This document shows positions 31,219 through 39,260 of a stretch of 42,919 nt of DNA, piece by piece (position 1 is the first letter of the stretch; every line of letters begins with the position of its first letter). The notes under the pieces were generated by a model. That model was not told where the DNA came from, searched no databases, and saw only the letters and a list, made by a program, of their open reading frames with translations. Source of the DNA: a virus; the IMG/VR virus record IMGVR_UViG_3300031216_000021, positions 1-42,919 of that record; one strand, given 5' to 3'. Made by a program: the position numbers and the translations under genes.

Positions 31219-33897
31219 GTGTTGCATCGATACGATCCCCATTCTCCCCGGCTTCGGTCGGGGAGCTTTCAAGCCGAAGCGCAGCCCGTGGGTCTCCCGG
31301 GTCAGCGGTTTCGGCTTTCTGCGTCAGCACGCCCGAAGGGTGTGTGTCTTTTATCCAGTCTTCCGGACTCGATCCGACTGAGTGATGAGAATCGCTCGAC
31401 CTGGGTCACGCTGACGCGCACGGGATCATGGAACCACCCTGCCTATGGCCGATTCTCGATTACCGAGGACACGCTGCAGCAGATCGTTCGCAATTTTCAG
31501 GCCGACACCTACGGCCAGAAGATCTTCATTGACGTGGGGCACAACCCCGACGGCGGCTCGGGCGGCGAAATTGTCCAGCTGACGATCGAGGGCAAGCGGC
31601 TGCGCGCGCAGATCGACTGGACACCCTGGGGCGTCAATCAGGTCACCGAGAAGGGCTTTCGCTATTTCTCGGTGGACTTCACTGATGAATACGTCGACCC
31701 GGAAACCGACCGCAACCATGGCCCGCTCTTGTTCGGTGCCGCACTGACCACCCGGCCGTTCGTCAAACGGCTCGACCCTGTGACCTTATCCGAAGATTTC
31801 ACGCCGCCGGACCGACGGGTGTTCATGCACCCCGAACTGCGCCGGCAGCTTTCTGAATATGTGGAGACCCATCAAATGAACTGGCTCAATGAACTGAAAA
31901 AGAAACTCAGCGCGCTCGGCTTTTCCGACGTGGTTGTAAAGCAGCTTTGCGCAACCGCTCAGGCGGCCGCGAAGCACCTGGGCGAAGATGAAACCGCCTT
32001 GCAGGCACTCTCTGCGCAGTTTGTCGAAACCGGCAAGACGCTGTCCGAGTCGATCGGCGACAAGGACGTGAAGCTGTCCATCAACCTGCCCGAGGCCCCC
32101 AAGGCCGACGACAAGGCCACCCAGCTCAGCGAAGAGCGGGTCGCCGGCATGGTCTCGAGGCAGCTCAAGGCTGCTGAAGACGCTGCCGAGGCCAAGCGCA
32201 AGCAGCAGGCCGACTCACTGGCCGATCGCCAGAAGGTGCTGGCCGATACGGTTGACGCCGCTGATGGCCTGTCGGACGAATCCAAGGCTGAGCTTAAGAA
32301 GACGCTCGGCGAGCTGATCAACGAAAACATGACCGCCGACCAGGTCAAGCGCCTGGCCGAGTTCCAGCTGACGCAGGCCAACCAGGCCGCTGCGCAGGCC
32401 CAGCTCAGCGCGCTGGGGTATCAATCCAGCCGCAGCGGGTCGCCGCAGATCACCATTGATGATGCCGGCGGCATCAAGAAGCTCTCGGGCATCATTCGCG
32501 AGAACCTGGAGAAGACCAGCGTGGCGCAGAACGGCGGGCTTCGCCTGGCTGAGAAGGATCATCCCTTCCTGCAGCGCGTGCTGGCCGAGTTCGACCGCCA
32601 CCATGCCAGCCAGCTCGAACATGAGCGCAAGGTGCTGTCCGGTGAGGTCACGGTCGACGGCAACACGAACCTGCCGGCGGGTTTCCGCCGCGAGGTCATC
32701 CGTGAAGCCCTGTCGGATCTGAACATTCTGGCGCTGCTCCAGCAGCTGACCGACTTCACGTCCACGGCCACGACCACGATGCAGATCCCGTATGAGGAAC
32801 GCCAGACCGGCGGCATTCTCAATGATGGGGTGGTCGCAGAAGGCGCTGGCATTCCGAACGCTGGCGTCAGCCAGAAGATGGACTCGGCCTATGTGCAGGC
32901 GATGAAGCTGGCGATGAACGTCACCAACGAGGTGATGTATTTCACCCGCGCCAGCATGGTTAACTGGGACGCCTGGGCCCGCACCGGCGCGTCGATCAGC
33001 CGCCTGATTCGTGATCTGCTCCAGCGCCGTGTGGCGAATGAGCTGCAGCGGATTTCCGACAGCTACCTTTCTGCCCCGATCACTGGCGAGAGCATCGCCA
33101 CGCAGCTTGATGGCTCGACCTCGACGATCAAAACCGCGCAGTTCCCGATCGTGCGGCCGCGTCAGGTTAAGGACATCTCCGGCAACAACGTCGGTTCGGT
33201 CCAGAACGCCATCGTCATCGACTTCGACGGCACGCCGGTAACCGAGTACGACGGCAGCGGCACGCAGTCGGCCGGCGAGTATTTCCGGGTGACCGACTTC
33301 AACCTGGGCTACGTCCAGATCGTTGATGAATCCGGTGACCCGGTCACGCCCAGTGAAACCACGGCGACGATCGGCTACAGCCAGGCCACCAACCTGATCA
33401 AGTGGGATTCGGATTACGTCGCCGCCGAGATCTCGCTCGAGAAGCACTGGAACGGTGCCCTTCGCGCCATCGGCAACCGCAAGGCCGCGCTGAACGGCGG
33501 TCGCCAGGTGCAGCCCGACTTCTCGCTGATGAGCCCGGTACTGGCCGAGGAAGTGACGAACGCCGAGCACTTCACTCCCAGCCGTCGTCAGCCTGGTGCC
33601 AACGCCAACGACGTGACCGGCGAGTTGGAGCGCGTCAAGGGCCTGCCGATCTTCGAGTGCAACGCACCGCAGCTCGACATGGGCGACTCCCGGATTCTGA
33701 TCGGCCAGCGCGGTGTCGGTGCCTACGGCATCGCCAAGCCATGGATGATCGCCCCGCCGTTCGAGGCCGTCAACGCCCAGGGCCAGCCGACCGGCCAGAA
33801 GGTGGCCTACGGCGAGGAATACAACGTGGTCCACGTCCCGAGCCCGGTCCATTACCGGTTCAGCTCGGTGCTGGTGTATTCGGCGACCGGTCGATAA
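31219..33897 (+). CDS. Fused prohead protease, scaffold and major capsid protein
   Basis: The 892-codon frame combines three head functions. The first part (about 60-175) resembles the Mu gpI protease (SWNHPAYGRFSITEDTLQQI, then FIDVGHNPDGGSGGEI). Residues about 220-395 are a charged helical scaffold. From about 410 (ITIDDAGGIKKLSGI) to the end (VHYRFSSVLVYSATGR) it is a major capsid protein. The start is uncertain: GTG 31219 gives an atypical leader; GTG 31342 matches the conserved beginning (LLSSLPDSIRLSDE) but has poor spacing to GAAGGG. An internal in-frame ATG (31876, MNWLNELKKKL) has GGAG at 31863-31866, so separate scaffold-capsid synthesis is possible. Cleavage by the protease probably releases mature capsid protein. 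Confidence 0.8.
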   Translation: MLHRYDPHSPRLRSGSFQAEAQPVGLPGQRFRLSASARPKGVCLLSSLPDSIRLSDENRSTWVTLTRTGSWNHPAYGRFSITEDTLQQIVRNFQADTYGQKIFIDVGHNPDGGSGGEIVQLTIEGKRLRAQIDWTPWGVNQVTEKGFRYFSVDFTDEYVDPETDRNHGPLLFGAALTTRPFVKRLDPVTLSEDFTPPDRRVFMHPELRRQLSEYVETHQMNWLNELKKKLSALGFSDVVVKQLCATAQAAAKHLGEDETALQALSAQFVETGKTLSESIGDKDVKLSINLPEAPKADDKATQLSEERVAGMVSRQLKAAEDAAEAKRKQQADSLADRQKVLADTVDAADGLSDESKAELKKTLGELINENMTADQVKRLAEFQLTQANQAAAQAQLSALGYQSSRSGSPQITIDDAGGIKKLSGIIRENLEKTSVAQNGGLRLAEKDHPFLQRVLAEFDRHHASQLEHERKVLSGEVTVDGNTNLPAGFRREVIREALSDLNILALLQQLTDFTSTATTTMQIPYEERQTGGILNDGVVAEGAGIPNAGVSQKMDSAYVQAMKLAMNVTNEVMYFTRASMVNWDAWARTGASISRLIRDLLQRRVANELQRISDSYLSAPITGESIATQLDGSTSTIKTAQFPIVRPRQVKDISGNNVGSVQNAIVIDFDGTPVTEYDGSGTQSAGEYFRVTDFNLGYVQIVDESGDPVTPSETTATIGYSQATNLIKWDSDYVAAEISLEKHWNGALRAIGNRKAALNGGRQVQPDFSLMSPVLAEEVTNAEHFTPSRRQPGANANDVTGELERVKGLPIFECNAPQLDMGDSRILIGQRGVGAYGIAKPWMIAPPFEAVNAQGQPTGQKVAYGEEYNVVHVPSPVHYRFSSVLVYSATGR
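31244..31265 (+). other. Strong hairpin in the leader of the capsid gene
   Basis: CTCCCCG (31244-31250) pairs with CGGGGAG (31259-31265) around GCTTCGGT. A further GCTTCGG/CCGAAGC pair lies close by. The hairpin is inside the doubtful N-terminal extension of the protease gene. This favours a non-coding leader and a start near 31342. Confidence 0.5.
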
Positions 33898-33944
33898 CCG
33901 ACAGCCGTTAGCAGCCAGCCGAAACCGGCAAGCAGTAGAACCCG

Positions 33945-33962
33945 GCCCGGATCGATCCGGGC
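33945..33962. terminator. Palindromic hairpin after capsid gene B
   Basis: GCCCGGATCGATCCGGGC is a perfect 18-bp palindrome in the 92-bp gap after the capsid stop, followed by GGGCTTTAAGCCC. No T run follows, so it may limit rather than stop transcription, or stabilise the capsid mRNA. An equivalent hairpin follows the probable capsid gene of module A. Confidence 0.55.
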
Positions 33963-33989
33963 TGGGCTTTAAGCCCAAGGAGAAAGCCA

Positions 33990-34325
33990 GTGAAAAAGGT
34001 CCATTATTTCAACGACACGCCGCAGCGCCGAACGATCGGCGGCCAGGCCTGCGCGCCGGGCGCGACGATCTTCGTCGACGAGCGCGACCACCCCAATTTC
34101 AAGCCGCAGGCAAAAGCCCGGCCCAAGAAAGACCACAGCGACCCCATTCTGGCGCTGCTGGATAACCCGGTTGCGGACATCATTCCGGAACTACCGAATT
34201 TGACCGACGAGCAGTTCGAACTGCTTCAGCAGGCAGAGAAGGACGGCAACAAGACTCGCAAGAGCTTGCTGAAAGCCTTCGACGAAGAGCACCTGCGTCG
34301 CGCTGACGCCAAGGTCGACGAGTAA
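33990..34325 (+). CDS. Small capsid-proximal protein of module B
   Basis: GTG 33990 follows AAGGAGAAAG and opens a 111-residue frame (KKVHYFNDTPQRRTIGGQAC, then GATIFVDERDHPNFKPQAKA) with an acidic helical C-terminus (LTDEQFELLQQAEKDGNKTR). Its place directly after the capsid gene mirrors the 73-residue protein of module A, but the sequences differ. It may be a head decoration or connector-assisting protein; no family recognised. Confidence 0.55.
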   Translation: MKKVHYFNDTPQRRTIGGQACAPGATIFVDERDHPNFKPQAKARPKKDHSDPILALLDNPVADIIPELPNLTDEQFELLQQAEKDGNKTRKSLLKAFDEEHLRRADAKVDE

Positions 34326-34333
34326 GTGAATGC

Positions 34334-34409
34334 ACCGCAGCGGCATCAGTTCTTTGAACCGGCGATTGTCAGGCCCGCGACCTTTATCGCTGGCCGCTGT
34401 GGTTTTTTT
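34334..34409 (+). terminator. Probable terminator with long loop before connector B
   Basis: ACCGCAGCGGC (34334-34344) can pair with GCCGCTGTGGT (34393-34403) with one wobble pair, and a run of T (34403-34409) follows. The loop is about 48 nt and contains further short pairings. The structure overlaps an open extension of the connector frame, which argues that the connector starts at ATG 34435. Confidence 0.55.
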
Positions 34410-34434
34410 CTGCGCGTGGATTTCGGGCAGCACC

Positions 34435-35073
34435 ATGGCCAGCGTTGACGCCAGTGATCTGATTGCCGAGCTGAAAGCCTCGCTGCTTTCATCGGCTGAT
34501 TATTTTCAAGGCACGGATTCCGATGCGGATGCCGATTTCAAGCGCCACCTGCAAGTGGCCGCTGCGGATCTGGCCGAGCATCGCAACCTGACCCTGCTGG
34601 GTGAGTTCGAGCTCGAGGCCGATCAAGCCGACTACACCGACGTTCCCGCCGACCTGGTGCGGATAAATTCCGCGTTATGGGGCACCGAAAAGCGCCTGCA
34701 CCCCTGGGCCGATAACTACCCCGGCCCGCTGCCGCGCGCTCGCCTGAGCCGCACCAGCTCCGGCCAGCGCATCAGCCTGGCACCGGCGCCGACGCGCACG
34801 CAGATTCTGACGCTGGGTTCGACCTATCGCTTTTACTACGCCGCCAGCTACTGGACCGGCAGCACCAGCGACCCACTGAACCTGGACGGCACTGATCGCG
34901 GCCTGATACTGCTGCGCGCCCAGGCCGAAGCATGCAAAGAGCTGGCGCTGATGAACGTGACGCGCACCGTCGAGACCCGCACCAGCGTTTCCGGCCCGCG
35001 CAACCAGACCCCGCGCTCTCTGTTTGAAATGCTGATCGCGGAATACCGCAAATCACTGGGGGTGGTGGCGTGA
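34435..35073 (+). CDS. Head-tail connector protein (module B)
   Basis: From ATG 34435 the product has 212 residues (MASVDASDLIAELKASLLSS, then FKRHLQVAAADLAEHRNLTL). It has the helical start and beta-rich end of phage gp6-like connectors. The frame is open back to 34330 but that part spans a terminator-like structure and is hydrophobic, so the internal ATG is preferred. A C-terminal ACKELALMNVTRTVETRTSV segment and the GTGA overlap with the next gene fit a connector operon. Confidence 0.6.
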   Translation: MASVDASDLIAELKASLLSSADYFQGTDSDADADFKRHLQVAAADLAEHRNLTLLGEFELEADQADYTDVPADLVRINSALWGTEKRLHPWADNYPGPLPRARLSRTSSGQRISLAPAPTRTQILTLGSTYRFYYAASYWTGSTSDPLNLDGTDRGLILLRAQAEACKELALMNVTRTVETRTSVSGPRNQTPRSLFEMLIAEYRKSLGVVA

Positions 35074-35555
35074 GTGCATCTGTTCGCCACACGGTCGACC
35101 GCTTGGCTGAACAATTACGCCGCGCCAGTCTTCAGGTTATCCGGGCGACGGATCGCGCCGTTCAGCGCGTGGCGATCGAGGCGGCCCGCATCGGCAAGGA
35201 AGACGCGCCCAAGTCGCTCAGTGAGCTGACAAACAGCATCCGCAACGAGCAGATTGGGGTCGCATTTCATCGAGTCATTGCAAGTGCTGCCCATGCGCGT
35301 TATGTGCATGACGGAACAACGGGCGGAGGTGTCGCGCCCATTGAGGTACTTAGGCGCTGGGTTCGCGTCGCGAACATCCGGCCTCGCCTAGCCATTTCCG
35401 AAGATGAAATGCTGTATCTCATCCAGCGAAAAATTTACAACGAAGGATCCAAGGCTCAGCCGTTCTTTAATCGAGCACTCAGAACCAGCCGCGAGCGCAT
35501 GCTGGCCCTGGTGCCTGCCGCCGCGCGTGATGCAATCGAGGTGTCGCTGTCATGA
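35070..35555 (+). CDS. HK97 gp10-like tail-completion protein (module B)
   Basis: This 161-residue protein starts at GTG 35070 (GTGA overlap). It reads LRRASLQVIRATDRAVQRVA, then KEDAPKSLSELTNSIRNEQI, HARYVHDGTTGGG and AQPFFNRALRTSRERML. The Y-V-H-D-G-T and QPFF...A pattern matches gp10-like neck proteins. It is a functional counterpart of the gene at 2618-3070 but too different to be a recent copy. Confidence 0.65.
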   Translation: MSASVRHTVDRLAEQLRRASLQVIRATDRAVQRVAIEAARIGKEDAPKSLSELTNSIRNEQIGVAFHRVIASAAHARYVHDGTTGGGVAPIEVLRRWVRVANIRPRLAISEDEMLYLIQRKIYNEGSKAQPFFNRALRTSRERMLALVPAAARDAIEVSLS

Positions 35556-35986
35556 CTGACCAGCTGACCGACTTCGAAGCAGTGCTCAATGCCATAGAGA
35601 CATTGCTGACCACGATCGCCTCTGATCGCCTGGTGACGCGCGACCTGAAGGACTGGGACCAGCACGACCGCACTGAACGTGCCGGTGGCGTGTTCACCAT
35701 CCTGCCGGGCCCGCGTGATGCCTATAACTACGAATATCGGCCTGGCGATTTGCCCCGCGTGCAGATCTTTGTCTACGGCGAAATACAGCTGGCCCGCGAT
35801 GTGGCAGGCCGTGAGATTGACGCCGAAGAGAACGCCATGGCGCGCGAGCTTGAAACCCTGGCCAACCAGGCCCCCGAGCAGGACCTTCTGGCCGAACTGG
35901 CCCTGCAGTCCATCACCGGCTCGGCCCAGACCATGAAACCCACAGCCTCGATTCTCGGGGTGTTTGTATTCGGAGTAGACCGATGA
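35552..35986 (+). CDS. Tail terminator-like protein (module B)
   Basis: The 144-residue product contains LNAIETLLTTIASDRLVTRD and GDLPRVQIFVYGEIQLARDV, with a C-terminal ILGVFVFGVDR. The position between gp10-like and tail tube genes, and the short alpha/beta pattern, suit a gp37/DUF1834-like tail terminator. ATGA overlaps with both neighbours. Confidence 0.55.
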   Translation: MTDQLTDFEAVLNAIETLLTTIASDRLVTRDLKDWDQHDRTERAGGVFTILPGPRDAYNYEYRPGDLPRVQIFVYGEIQLARDVAGREIDAEENAMARELETLANQAPEQDLLAELALQSITGSAQTMKPTASILGVFVFGVDR

Positions 35987-36126
35987 AAAAGGAACTTCAA
36001 GACGCGCTGCGCAAGCAGCCCGCCAAAACCAAGCCCCGCTCGCGCATCGCCCGCAAGGGCGAGCGATCAGTGGCAAAGCAACGGCCCGAAGGCAAAAAGC
36101 CGGCCAGCAAAGGAAAGGAGAGCTAA
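35983..36126 (+). CDS. Small very basic protein
   Basis: ATG 35983 overlaps the previous stop and gives 47 residues, very rich in Lys/Arg (LRKQPAKTKPRSRIARKGER). It ends at TAA 36124-36126, next to a strong GGAAAGGAG ribosome binding site for the tail tube gene. It may be disordered and nucleic-acid binding. The role is unknown; the ATGA overlap is the main evidence for expression. Confidence 0.45.
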   Translation: MKKELQDALRKQPAKTKPRSRIARKGERSVAKQRPEGKKPASKGKES

Positions 36127-36129
36127 CCA

Positions 36130-37080
36130 ATGGCCAAGCAACGATTTAATCGAGTGGCCCTGTTGGCTGCGATCGAGGCCACTTATGGAACCGATGTAGA
36201 GCCGACCGGCGCACTGAACGCCATCCTGACTCGCAACCTCGAAATTCGGCCGCTTCAGGGTGACGAACTTCGCCGCGAGCTGGACAAGGGAACCTTCGGC
36301 AACGACCCCGGCACCTTGCTGGGCCAGCATACCGAGATTACGTTTGAAGTCGAGATCGCTGGTGCCGGCACCGCTGGTGACCTGCCTGCTTATGATCCCC
36401 TGCTGCGCGCAGCCGGCCATGCGCAGGACGGCGATGATCCGACCACCCCGACCGAGATCTATTACGACCCGATCGACGACGATGTGCCCAGCGTCACGCT
36501 GTATTTTTACGGCGACAAGACGCTGCACAAGGTGGTCGGCGCGCGTGGCAGCGTGACGATGACCCTCGCCAAACGCCAGTACGGCATTTTCTCGTTCACC
36601 TTCATGGGGCTGATCGACGACATCGCCGGCGGCACCATCCCGACGCTGGACCAGAGCGCTTTCGTCAAGCCGATACCTTTCCGCGCGACCAATGTGGACT
36701 TCAGCCTGTTCGGCGACACCCGCCCGATGCACAGCCTGACCATCAACGGCGGCCAGACGGTCAGCTTCTACGAGAATTCCGAGGAAGAAACCCTCGAGCA
36801 GGAAGACCGCGAGAGCAGCTGGGAAGCAACCATCGAGCACCCGGACCTGTCGACCTGGGACGTGTATGCCGCGATCCGCAACGACACCATCGGCGCGCTA
36901 CAGATGGTGCTGGGCACGACCGCAGGCAACATCGTGCAGGTGGATGCGGGCGAGGTTCAGATGCTGAGCCCGCCGAGCCGATCCAGCGAGAACGGCGTGG
37001 TGGCACTGGGTCTCGGCGGCAGCATCATTGCCAGCGACACCAGCGCCCAGCCGACGGGCTATCGCATCACCGTCAAGTAA
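36130..37080 (+). CDS. Major tail tube protein B
   Basis: This 316-residue protein follows the strong ribosome binding site GGAAAGGAG and begins KQRFNRVALLAAIEATYGTD, then QGDELRRELDKGTFGNDPGT and a beta-rich body (SVTMTLAKRQYGIFSFTFMG). The order and motifs (E-x-x-Y-G-T-D, tail tube-like IgG fold) fit phage tail tube proteins. It is twice as long as tail tube A, so the two tails are not interchangeable copies. Confidence 0.7.
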   Translation: MAKQRFNRVALLAAIEATYGTDVEPTGALNAILTRNLEIRPLQGDELRRELDKGTFGNDPGTLLGQHTEITFEVEIAGAGTAGDLPAYDPLLRAAGHAQDGDDPTTPTEIYYDPIDDDVPSVTLYFYGDKTLHKVVGARGSVTMTLAKRQYGIFSFTFMGLIDDIAGGTIPTLDQSAFVKPIPFRATNVDFSLFGDTRPMHSLTINGGQTVSFYENSEEETLEQEDRESSWEATIEHPDLSTWDVYAAIRNDTIGALQMVLGTTAGNIVQVDAGEVQMLSPPSRSSENGVVALGLGGSIIASDTSAQPTGYRITVK

Positions 37081-37089
37081 TTCATCGCT

Positions 37090-37103
37090 CGGGCTTCGGC
37101 CCG
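37090..37103 (+). terminator. Hairpin after tail tube gene B
   Basis: CGGGC (37090-37094) and GCCCG (37099-37103) form a stem capped by a stable TTCG tetraloop, followed by GGTGGTTTT. It lies between tail tube and chaperone genes and probably lowers chaperone expression relative to tail tube. Confidence 0.5.
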
Positions 37104-37152
37104 GGTGGTTTTGAATCAAGAGCAACCGTCAAACGCACAGGAGCGAAAAGAC

Positions 37153-37500
37153 ATGTTCAACATCGACGAAGGCAGGACCTTCAAAAAACGGGTTGTTTTC
37201 AACCACCCGACAGAATCGGGCGTCGACAAGCAAGTGACGCTCGAGACTGAATTCAAGAGCCTGCAGCGCTCAGAGCTGATCGCCATGCAGCAGGACTGCG
37301 ACGACTCCGAAGCGTACGAGCGGGTAGTCACCGGCGTTCATGGCGTCGTGCAGGGTGGCGATGACATGCCGCCCGCCGAGGCCAAAACGGCGATGGGCGA
37401 AGTAAACGCCTTCGTATTTCAGGCACTGATGACCTACTACCAGGCCATGCAGGGAAACTCCGGGCCGAAAACCTCAAGGAAGCGGCTCGGCACTGGGTGA
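37153..37500 (+). CDS. Tail assembly chaperone G (module B)
   Basis: ATG 37153 follows AGGAGCGAAAAGAC and gives 115 residues (FNIDEGRTFKKRVVFNHPTE, ETEFKSLQRSELIAMQQDCD). The frame is open upstream to 37105, but this ATG has the ribosome binding site. Its helical C-terminus (FVFQALMTYYQAMQGN) precedes a slippery GGGAAAC, after which the unshifted frame adds only 14 residues (SGPKTSRKRLGTG). It is the lambda gpG-type tape-measure chaperone of the second tail. Confidence 0.75.
   Translation: MFNIDEGRTFKKRVVFNHPTESGVDKQVTLETEFKSLQRSELIAMQQDCDDSEAYERVVTGVHGVVQGGDDMPPAEAKTAMGEVNAFVFQALMTYYQAMQGNSGPKTSRKRLGTG
37452..37458 (+). promoter_or_regulatory. Programmed -1 frameshift site GGGAAAC (module B)
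   Basis: CAG GGA AAC contains G GGA AAC in the X XXY YYZ phase of the G frame. A -1 slip reads CTC CGG GCC GAA from 37458 and continues without a stop to 37865. It is the same heptamer as in module A, at the same functional point, although the surrounding genes are unrelated. Confidence 0.85.
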
Positions 37501-37865
37501 GACACCAGACCGATCCGGGTTATTCGGCGGATGAAATAGAGGATCTGCGGCGGGCCGGCTTCGGCCCTGAACAGATTCAGGACGTGATCGACAGCGCCAA
37601 GGTCCCCGACTTTGGCCTGTGGCCAGAAAACGACGCGCTGATCCAGATCGCGCTCGACTGTCACTGGGATCGATCGCTGGGCGGCATGGGTGGCCGCATC
37701 TGGAACGGCGTCAGCAGTTCCGAGGTGACAGCCACGATGAGGGTTTACCGCACCCCTTCCAGTGACCGCCTGGACACGCTGCGACTGGTGAGGCTATTCG
37801 TCTCGACCGCCTGCGGCGGATTGAACAACTGGGAATCAGAACGCGCCGAGGAGGCCAGACGATGA
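37497..37865 (+). CDS. Tail assembly chaperone T, G-T frameshift product (module B)
   Basis: The frame is open from 37458 (the -1 landing codon) to 37865; a GTG at 37497 is a possible start, but no good ribosome binding site precedes it. The fusion reads LRAENLKEAARHWVRHQTDP, then GYSADEIEDLRRAGFGPEQI. A -1 fusion with G is much more likely than separate translation. Its stop overlaps the ATG of the lipoprotein gene. Confidence 0.7.
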   Translation: MRHQTDPGYSADEIEDLRRAGFGPEQIQDVIDSAKVPDFGLWPENDALIQIALDCHWDRSLGGMGGRIWNGVSSSEVTATMRVYRTPSSDRLDTLRLVRLFVSTACGGLNNWESERAEEARR

Positions 37866-38584
37866 ACACGCACCACCTGAACCGAACCCTCATTCGCTAC
37901 CTTGTCCTTGGCGGTGCGCTTGTCGTGCTGGCTGGCTGTGGCACCACGGCCATCAACCAGATGGCGATGGAAGCCCACCGCGAAAGTCTGCTGACTCAGC
38001 GAACGGCGATCGAGCAGCACCAGAACGCCTGCGCTTCGAATGCGGTCGGCTGCCGGGATGACATGTGCCGAGTGGCCGTGACGCTGGCCTGCGCGCTGGG
38101 TCAGCCTGAGATGCGAATCGAGGCCCCGAGGCTTCGCAGCCCTGGCGAAGAGTTTGCGCGCGGATTCAGCCCGATCGCCAGCCTGGCCCAGGCGGGCATT
38201 CAGGTCTGGGGCGCGGGCTGGCTGGTTGACCGGTCTGGCCAGAACATGGTGGACCTGGTCACCGCGAGCGGCGGACTGGTGCAGCAAGTCGGCGGGGTGA
38301 TTGGTCCGCTGCAGGGGCCGGTCGACAACTCGATCACCGTGGGCGGCAATTACGGTGATTCAGACAGCTCGACGAACGTAGGCGGCAACTTAGGAAACAC
38401 CGAGACCGTCGGCCGCGACCAGATCGGCGGCGACCAGCGCCTGGGTGACGACATCGACGGCAGCTGCATCGGCGATGCCTGCCGCAATACCAGCCCGGGC
38501 CCGATCGACCAGAGCGACAATTCGGACAACTCCGACAACTCGACGAACCCGCCGCCCGATCCTGAGCCGGATCCGGACCCGTAA
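37862..38584 (+). CDS. Putative phage lipoprotein
   Basis: This 240-residue protein has a lipoprotein signal: basic and hydrophobic start (NRTLIRYLVLGGALVVLAGC) with a lipobox ending in Cys26. The mature part has several Cys, a beta-repeat-like NVGGNLGNTETVGRDQIGGD, and a low-complexity Asp/Asn/Pro tail (DNSDNSDNST, then PDPEPDPDP). It lies with the lysis genes, so it may act in envelope disruption or superinfection exclusion. No family recognised. Confidence 0.6.
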   Translation: MNTHHLNRTLIRYLVLGGALVVLAGCGTTAINQMAMEAHRESLLTQRTAIEQHQNACASNAVGCRDDMCRVAVTLACALGQPEMRIEAPRLRSPGEEFARGFSPIASLAQAGIQVWGAGWLVDRSGQNMVDLVTASGGLVQQVGGVIGPLQGPVDNSITVGGNYGDSDSSTNVGGNLGNTETVGRDQIGGDQRLGDDIDGSCIGDACRNTSPGPIDQSDNSDNSDNSTNPPPDPEPDPDP

Positions 38585-38594
38585 GGAGTAGGTC

Positions 38595-39260
38595 ATGCCA
38601 AACCAACCCCGCGGCGTCCGCAATGCCAACCCCGGCAATATCCGCCACAACCCGCGCAACAAATGGCAGGGCCTGGCGGCGGACCAGCCGGATCTGGAGT
38701 TCGTGACCTTCATCGGCCCTGAGTGGGGCATTCGGGCCATGGTGCGGGTCCTGGTGAACTACCGCGACCGGCACCGCATCACCCGCCTGTCGACCATCAT
38801 CAAGCGCTGGGCCCCTGAAAAAGGCCAGCGCCCGGACGGCACGCGCTACACCCAGCCGACGCCAGCCTATATCGCCCACGTTGAGCGCCTGACGGGCTTC
38901 AACCGCAACCAGAACATCGACCTGCACAGCTACGCCCACGTCGAGCCGCTGGTCAAGGCGATGATTCGGCATGAGAACGGCGTGCAGCCATACGACCAGG
39001 ACACCATCGACCGAGGCCTGGAGCTGGCCGGCATTGTTCGGCCCCGCCCGCGCAAGTTGACCACGCCTGAAGCCCGTGCCGGAGCCGTGACCGCCGGCGG
39101 CGCTGGGTCGCTTGCCGTGGCCAGCCTGATGAGTGAGGCCGCGCCCGCGCTGCCGATTCTCCAGACCTTAGCCGACCATCTGCCCGCCGCCGTGCTGGGC
39201 GTGGCCGTACTGGCCGCTGGCTACTTGGGATGGAAGTACTTCAGGCGGGCCGCGACGTGA
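38595..39260 (+). CDS. Peptidoglycan-hydrolase-like protein with C-terminal membrane anchor
   Basis: The 221-residue product starts RGVRNANPGNIRHNPRNKWQ, then FVTFIGPEWGIRAMVRVLVN; this RGIRNxNPGNIR...GIRAM pattern is found in phage virion-associated or lysis proteins linked to cell wall hydrolysis. A C-terminal hydrophobic stretch (about 180-215, AAVLGVAVLAAGYLGWKYF) suggests a tail anchor, a signal-arrest or holin-like element. It precedes the spanin-like pair. The enzyme activity is inferred from context and motif. Confidence 0.6.
   Translation: MPNQPRGVRNANPGNIRHNPRNKWQGLAADQPDLEFVTFIGPEWGIRAMVRVLVNYRDRHRITRLSTIIKRWAPEKGQRPDGTRYTQPTPAYIAHVERLTGFNRNQNIDLHSYAHVEPLVKAMIRHENGVQPYDQDTIDRGLELAGIVRPRPRKLTTPEARAGAVTAGGAGSLAVASLMSEAAPALPILQTLADHLPAAVLGVAVLAAGYLGWKYFRRAAT

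Noticed and set aside
32215-33978. A 587-codon minus-strand frame opposite the capsid gene
   Set aside because: It mirrors the codon periodicity of a strongly coding high-GC gene on the plus strand; no motif or ribosome binding site was seen.
34330-34434. N-terminal extension of connector B
   Set aside because: It overlaps a terminator-like inverted repeat with a T run and is hydrophobic; ATG 34435 gives a typical connector start.
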